Assembly (NCBI GenBank): GCA_947579665.1
Contig: OX388349.1
Coordinates: 41,239,854 to 41,303,853 of the forward strand
Source of the DNA: Sympetrum striolatum
Taxonomy: Eukaryota; Arthropoda; Insecta; Odonata; Libellulidae
DNA: 64,000 nucleotides
Direction: 5' to 3'
Below the pieces are notes generated by a model. That model searched no databases. It saw only the letters and a program-made list of their open reading frames with translations, and had not been told where the DNA came from. How positions within the stretch are numbered: the first letter of the stretch is position 1; every line of letters starts with the position of its first letter. Below are positions 60,325 through 64,000 of the stretch, piece after piece. A program made the translations under genes and the position numbers.

Positions 60325-61078
60325 TTACCCCTCCATCCGACACTCCATCCAACTCTCATAAGCACATGCTGTCATTTTCACCTTAACCACTATAATGCAT
60401 TCTTTTCTCGCCGTTCTCTCTCGTCCTTTCCCATAACCCTTCTAGTTTCCCCACCCATTCCCCTTTTGTTTTTTTCCTTTCCTTTGCTAAATATATAACT
60501 CCAAGTTCTTATCTCTGCATTTAGTTTTGATGACGACGTAATTTTTGGCCTATGTCGGTAAACCTTCCGTCCTTACAAATAACATTTTGATTCTAGTTAT
60601 AACATCAACAATTGATGAGGATTCACCTTCTATTATAATTTTCAGACAGTTTTCAGGTAACCATTATGGACCCGTAAGGCTTTATTGCATCTTAAATTAG
60701 CGTTACCGCTATTCATCAGATCTATTATTTATTTATCTTATACGAGAAAATCCCTTTACAAAAATGCATATGCTCATAATACACGGTTTAACAAATGTTT
60801 CCATGAGTATAAAGACCTAAAATATAGTATATAAAGACAAATTATAAAGGAATAGAGTATAGTATATTAAATATAAAGACATGAAAGGACAAGCGAAGAA
60901 AATTTCAATTTGAGAGAAAACAAAGATAATTACAATTTACGAAATCAGTTACATTAATAAAGAAATAATAATATTAATTACAATTAATATTACGAAATAA
61001 GAATTAAATTTTTAAGGTTTTCATTTGTTTAATTGAATAAACCTTATTAACAAGTATTAAATATATTATATATAAGAC

Positions 61079-61119
<41 letters not shown>

Positions 61120-61738
61120 ATATATATTAAGACAAGTATTAAATATATCAATAGAATTTTCGGCAAGACGCTTTTGTTTATTATTCAAATATGTTTTATT
61201 CATTATTTTTTTTATTTGATCTTTAAATAAGAAATTATTATCTTATGGCTGTTACAGAATTTCGATGTAAGCTTTTTATATAGGTATTTAAAGTTATTTT
61301 TCTGGTTCTCCAACTGTAAATTTTATGTGTAGAATTTTACCATGTGCTTAAGTGAGATCTCCATATATATATATGCAGAGCTTCAGCATACGGAGAAGTA
61401 GGTGAAGTATCTGATCGCTCAAAATTAATTTTGCTCTTCTTCATCCATTAGGGTTAATCAATCTCGTTTTTTTAATTATCCCGTATAATCTAGATTTGTG
61501 CTTTCCAATATGTCAAGACGTGGTATGATGCGACTAATTTCTTGGTGCGCCGTGTAATTTGAGAGACTATCATATTTCCTACCTTACGTTATGCATACGC
61601 TGTATGTTGCGATATATATTTTGTTTAATATACTTAATGGAATTTATTATCCGCAGGCTATATTTTCTCACTTTTCAGTTATAATATATATTGGAATCTA
61701 CAAACGCTTGGCTTAGGGTGATGCAAAATTAGAGAAAA
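60325..61738. other. AT-rich DNA with simple repeats
   Basis: It holds an (ATT)n microsatellite (61082-61114) flanked by near copies of ACAAGTATTAAATATA, and repeated ATAAAGAC words at 60810-60890. No gene or transposon end is visible until the left terminus at 61739. Confidence 0.55.
61082..61114 (+). repeat. (ATT)n microsatellite
   Basis: About eleven uninterrupted ATT units, followed by TATATAATATATATTAA. The word ACAAGTATTA occurs immediately before and again shortly after the array. Confidence 0.9.
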
Positions 61739-61978
61739 TACAGGGTAACCCGGTTAAACGTATAATATTTAAAAAATTAATAATTTGAGAGTTAAGATAT
61801 TTATTGGTGGTTTGTTTCTAGGAGTATAGTTACTCAAAATGTTTTTTACACAGTAAATACACCTCGATATGTGCAGAATAAGCGACAGAGAGACATCTAA
61901 TTTGTATTTAACTCTCTCCAAGTATTTGTAGAATTGCAGGTGTAACATTTGCAGGAGTATTGCAGTAACTGCAGGAAT

Positions 61979-62194
61979 TCAACAGCGCAGTTCTGGCAAA
62001 TCACCAGCTCTTGTGTGGCACACTTGATGCTTGATAAACACCCACAGAAAAAAATCAAGTGAGCTCATGCCTGGGTTTGTAGGGAGCCAAGCAATGGATG
62101 GACCACCTTTCCCAATCGAGCTATTAGGAAAATTACTATCCAAGAAATCCCTCACAATTACTGCGTAATAGCATGACGCGCTAACATCAAGCAA
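61979..62194 (-). pseudogene. Transposase C-terminal fragment (DDE, Tc1/mariner-like)
   Basis: The fragment reads VRDFLDSNFPNSSIGKGG, then W.P.NPG and SSLDFFLWVFIKHQV. This corresponds to the end of the DDE catalytic domain in arthropod transposases with the consensus pattern VR.FL...FP...IG..GP..WP..SPDL..LDFFLWG..K..V. The aspartate of LDFFLW, expected to be the last catalytic residue, is kept. The nearby SPDL-type aspartate is glycine. The N-terminal DNA-binding region and the first two catalytic aspartates are not readable upstream. It is dead, and the exact clade is undetermined. Confidence 0.7.
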
Positions 62195-62249
62195 TCATAG
62201 AAAATATTTGGAGTAACCAAACTTGTAGAAGCAAACCCCCAACAAATAT

Positions 62250-62772
62250 CTCAAACTACATGACCCGGTGAACTTCGTACCACGTAAACTTGATTTGATT
62301 GTAACACTTCATAAGCGATTATCAATCCTATTATTCTCAGGATATTGTTCGCAACTGCAAATTTTAAAATCTCATGCAATTTTTTATTCTTTAAAGTGTA
62401 TGACTTATTATCAGGATTAATTTTAACTTGACAATTCTTAATGTATTTTGATGGATAAATTCATGAACTTGGAATCAACAATCGCCTTCATTGTCAAGGG
62501 GGATGGGATGCTTACAATCTATTTAAAATTCTATAATCTATCATTTCTAATTTAAATTTTCCAATGAAATAAAGCCTGCAGCGATAAAAAATAAACTTTA
62601 CGTACATTTCTTATGGAAATGCTTTCGATTTTTCGGCTATTCTTTTTCGGTTTTTTCTAAACCACCTCCGTACCGAGGCGAACAAATAAAAAAAATGGAA
62701 TATTCAAATCGGTCGAGCCGTTTCCGAGTTTTAAACGACGTCACGCACATCATTTCATTTAAATATATATAA
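62250..62772. mobile_element. Nested insertion of about 0.5 kb inside the Tc1/mariner-like copy
   Basis: The extra DNA begins near GACCCGGTGAACTTCGTACC (62262) and ends with GAGCCGTTTCCGAGTTTTAA and a TATATATAAG tail at about 62772. From memory, both end sequences recur in many arthropod genomes as termini of short interspersed elements, but I cannot name the family. It has no coding content. Boundaries are known to within about 10 bases by comparison with the uninterrupted copy at 52.98-53.0 kb. Confidence 0.55.
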
Positions 62773-62829
62773 GATTACTTCTGAAGTTATAACATTTTGT
62801 ATTATTATATGTTTAACCCGGACACCTGC

Positions 62830-64000
62830 TTATAGTTGTTCAGTGAATGGCAAAAGGTTAGGAAAAATCATGCTATCCATAGAAACGTTTATCTAATATA
62901 CCGAAGTTGTATGTAATATCAGAGGCACTGTGTAACGGTTGGGAATTCCCTAAAGCTAGAGATATAGAGGTGATCTATAATTTCTTGAATTATTATGTTT
63001 CCCTTTATTGCAAAGAGTGTTGGGTGTAGCTGTCAGAAGAAAATATTGATCTTTGACTGTAGTATGTGGGTTTTTCATATTTTTTAATGTCAATAATCAC
63101 TGATACGAAGACATATAATAAGTCGGGTAAGATCAAATAAGGTAAATGGACAGAGATAAACGGAGGGCCGGTTTAAAGCCATTGTGATGTTTACCTAACG
63201 ACAAAAACCCAAGTGGTACATTCCTTTTCGATTTTCATCAAGGTTTATAGAAAAATGATGGAGTAATAAGACGTCAAAGAAAACAAGAAGTTTTGGGAAA
63301 TTATAAAAATGTACTACTGCCGATAACAGTCCGATAAAAATTGCTAAGTTTACTTCATAAAGCTTTAATAACCGCAACAAAAATATAAATATAAATCCTT
63401 TTATGAGGCTCAATCAGGGGTTAGTTATGAGAGAAACCCATTCAAAAATGTAGGTCACTTGAATAGACTACGTTGACTACAATTATAGTTCGTGGCCGCT
63501 GTTTTTGCAAAGCGAATCTTCCACCGAGATGCAACGTTCCGCGGCTAATAGGTTAACCACTAGGCATTTTCTCTGTTATGGACCATGGTAATTGCAAGAA
63601 AGACAAAGTACCGCTCCAAATATTCCGCCTAAATGAGTAAAAACTAGAAATAAAAAGCGAGAGATCATCAACGACTATCCCACGCAGATTTTACCCGAGT
63701 TTAGTTTTTCGAGATGATTGCATCAATCATAATTTATGTTTTCTATTTTAATGACCATTGTTTGGTTTAGAATTGAGTCTGAACCCGGGTCACATTAAAA
63801 ACATTAATTTATAGCAATAGCATTTCACACCCAAGTGCGGAATAAATTTAAGCTGAATAGGAATAACCATTTTAAAGAGAACACTTAGATTCTTGCCGGA
63901 GTGGATAAATTAACGAAGAATTTACTATTTGAAACAAATGTGAAAAACCAATGAAATTATTTTTTTTACCAAATGTATCCCTTTTTATATAAAAATACAC
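62830..64000. other. AT-rich DNA, nothing recognised
   Basis: A 72-codon minus frame (63195-63413) rich in F, L and I is a composition effect. GC rises slightly at 63480-63560 without a motif that I can name. Confidence 0.5.

Larger units (their letters stand above)
61737..62829 (-). mobile_element. Tc1/mariner-superfamily DNA transposon (copy 1) with nested insertion
   Basis: The left end CAGGGTAACCCGGTTAAAC (61739) and the right end, inverted, CAGGTGTCCGGGTTAAACAT (about 62829) form terminal inverted repeats. TA precedes the left end; the right flanking dinucleotide has decayed to CT. Both ends continue with AT-rich TATAATA. A minus-strand transposase C-terminal fragment lies at 61979-62194. 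The related copy at 52.8-53.05 kb lacks the DNA between about 62250 and 62772, which is best explained as a later insertion here. The element is non-functional. Confidence 0.8.

Overview
The window looks like nuclear DNA of an arthropod, most likely an insect with a large, repeat-rich genome. It is AT-rich throughout. In 64 kb I recognise one clear host coding exon, a CCK/sulfakinin-type peptide receptor. Everything else I can identify is mobile-element debris or short GC-richer islands of unknown role. I see no prokaryotic operons, rRNA, CRISPR array or intact tRNA gene. Most open frames are short, lack a recognisable domain and overlap frames on the other strand.

Layout. 1-13.8 kb: a decayed hAT transposon with terminal inverted repeats and an 8-bp target duplication (3730-4779), a tRNA-derived SINE, a GC bump near 9.3 kb, a near-perfect 49-bp inverted repeat (12261-12370), a recent 118-bp tandem duplication, and a CR1-type reverse transcriptase remnant followed by a tail that recurs at 33.7 kb. 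16-28 kb: two Penelope-like element remnants (near 16.2 and 24.6-25.2 kb) sharing a hammerhead-core-like motif, a GC-rich island (20.45-20.96 kb), a foldback element (26.65-26.81 kb), a diverged direct repeat and two more SINE heads. 29-42 kb: mostly featureless AT-rich DNA with a few palindromes.

42.9-45.5 kb: the gene-bearing part. The first coding exon of the receptor lies on the minus strand (42883-43561), with a donor splice site after transmembrane segment 2 / extracellular loop 1. A CpG-rich block at 44.75-45.48 kb lies upstream and may be its promoter or 5' UTR exon. The remaining exons should lie at lower coordinates, in or beyond this window; I did not find them by eye.

50-64 kb: three copies of a repeat family that carries a palindromic hairpin (50.2-51.0, 54.0-55.0 and 57.2-57.7 kb), two copies of a Tc1/mariner-superfamily element (52.8-53.05 and 61.74-62.83 kb, the second carrying a nested insertion), another SINE, a possible spliced exon on the plus strand (59019-59379), and a frameshifted coding remnant on the minus strand (59925-60324).

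No multi-gene system is visible. The points most worth following are the enlarged first intracellular loop of the receptor, the hairpin-bearing repeat family, the ribozyme-like motifs in the Penelope remnants, the covarying hairpin in the LINE tail, and the unidentified coding remnant near 60 kb.
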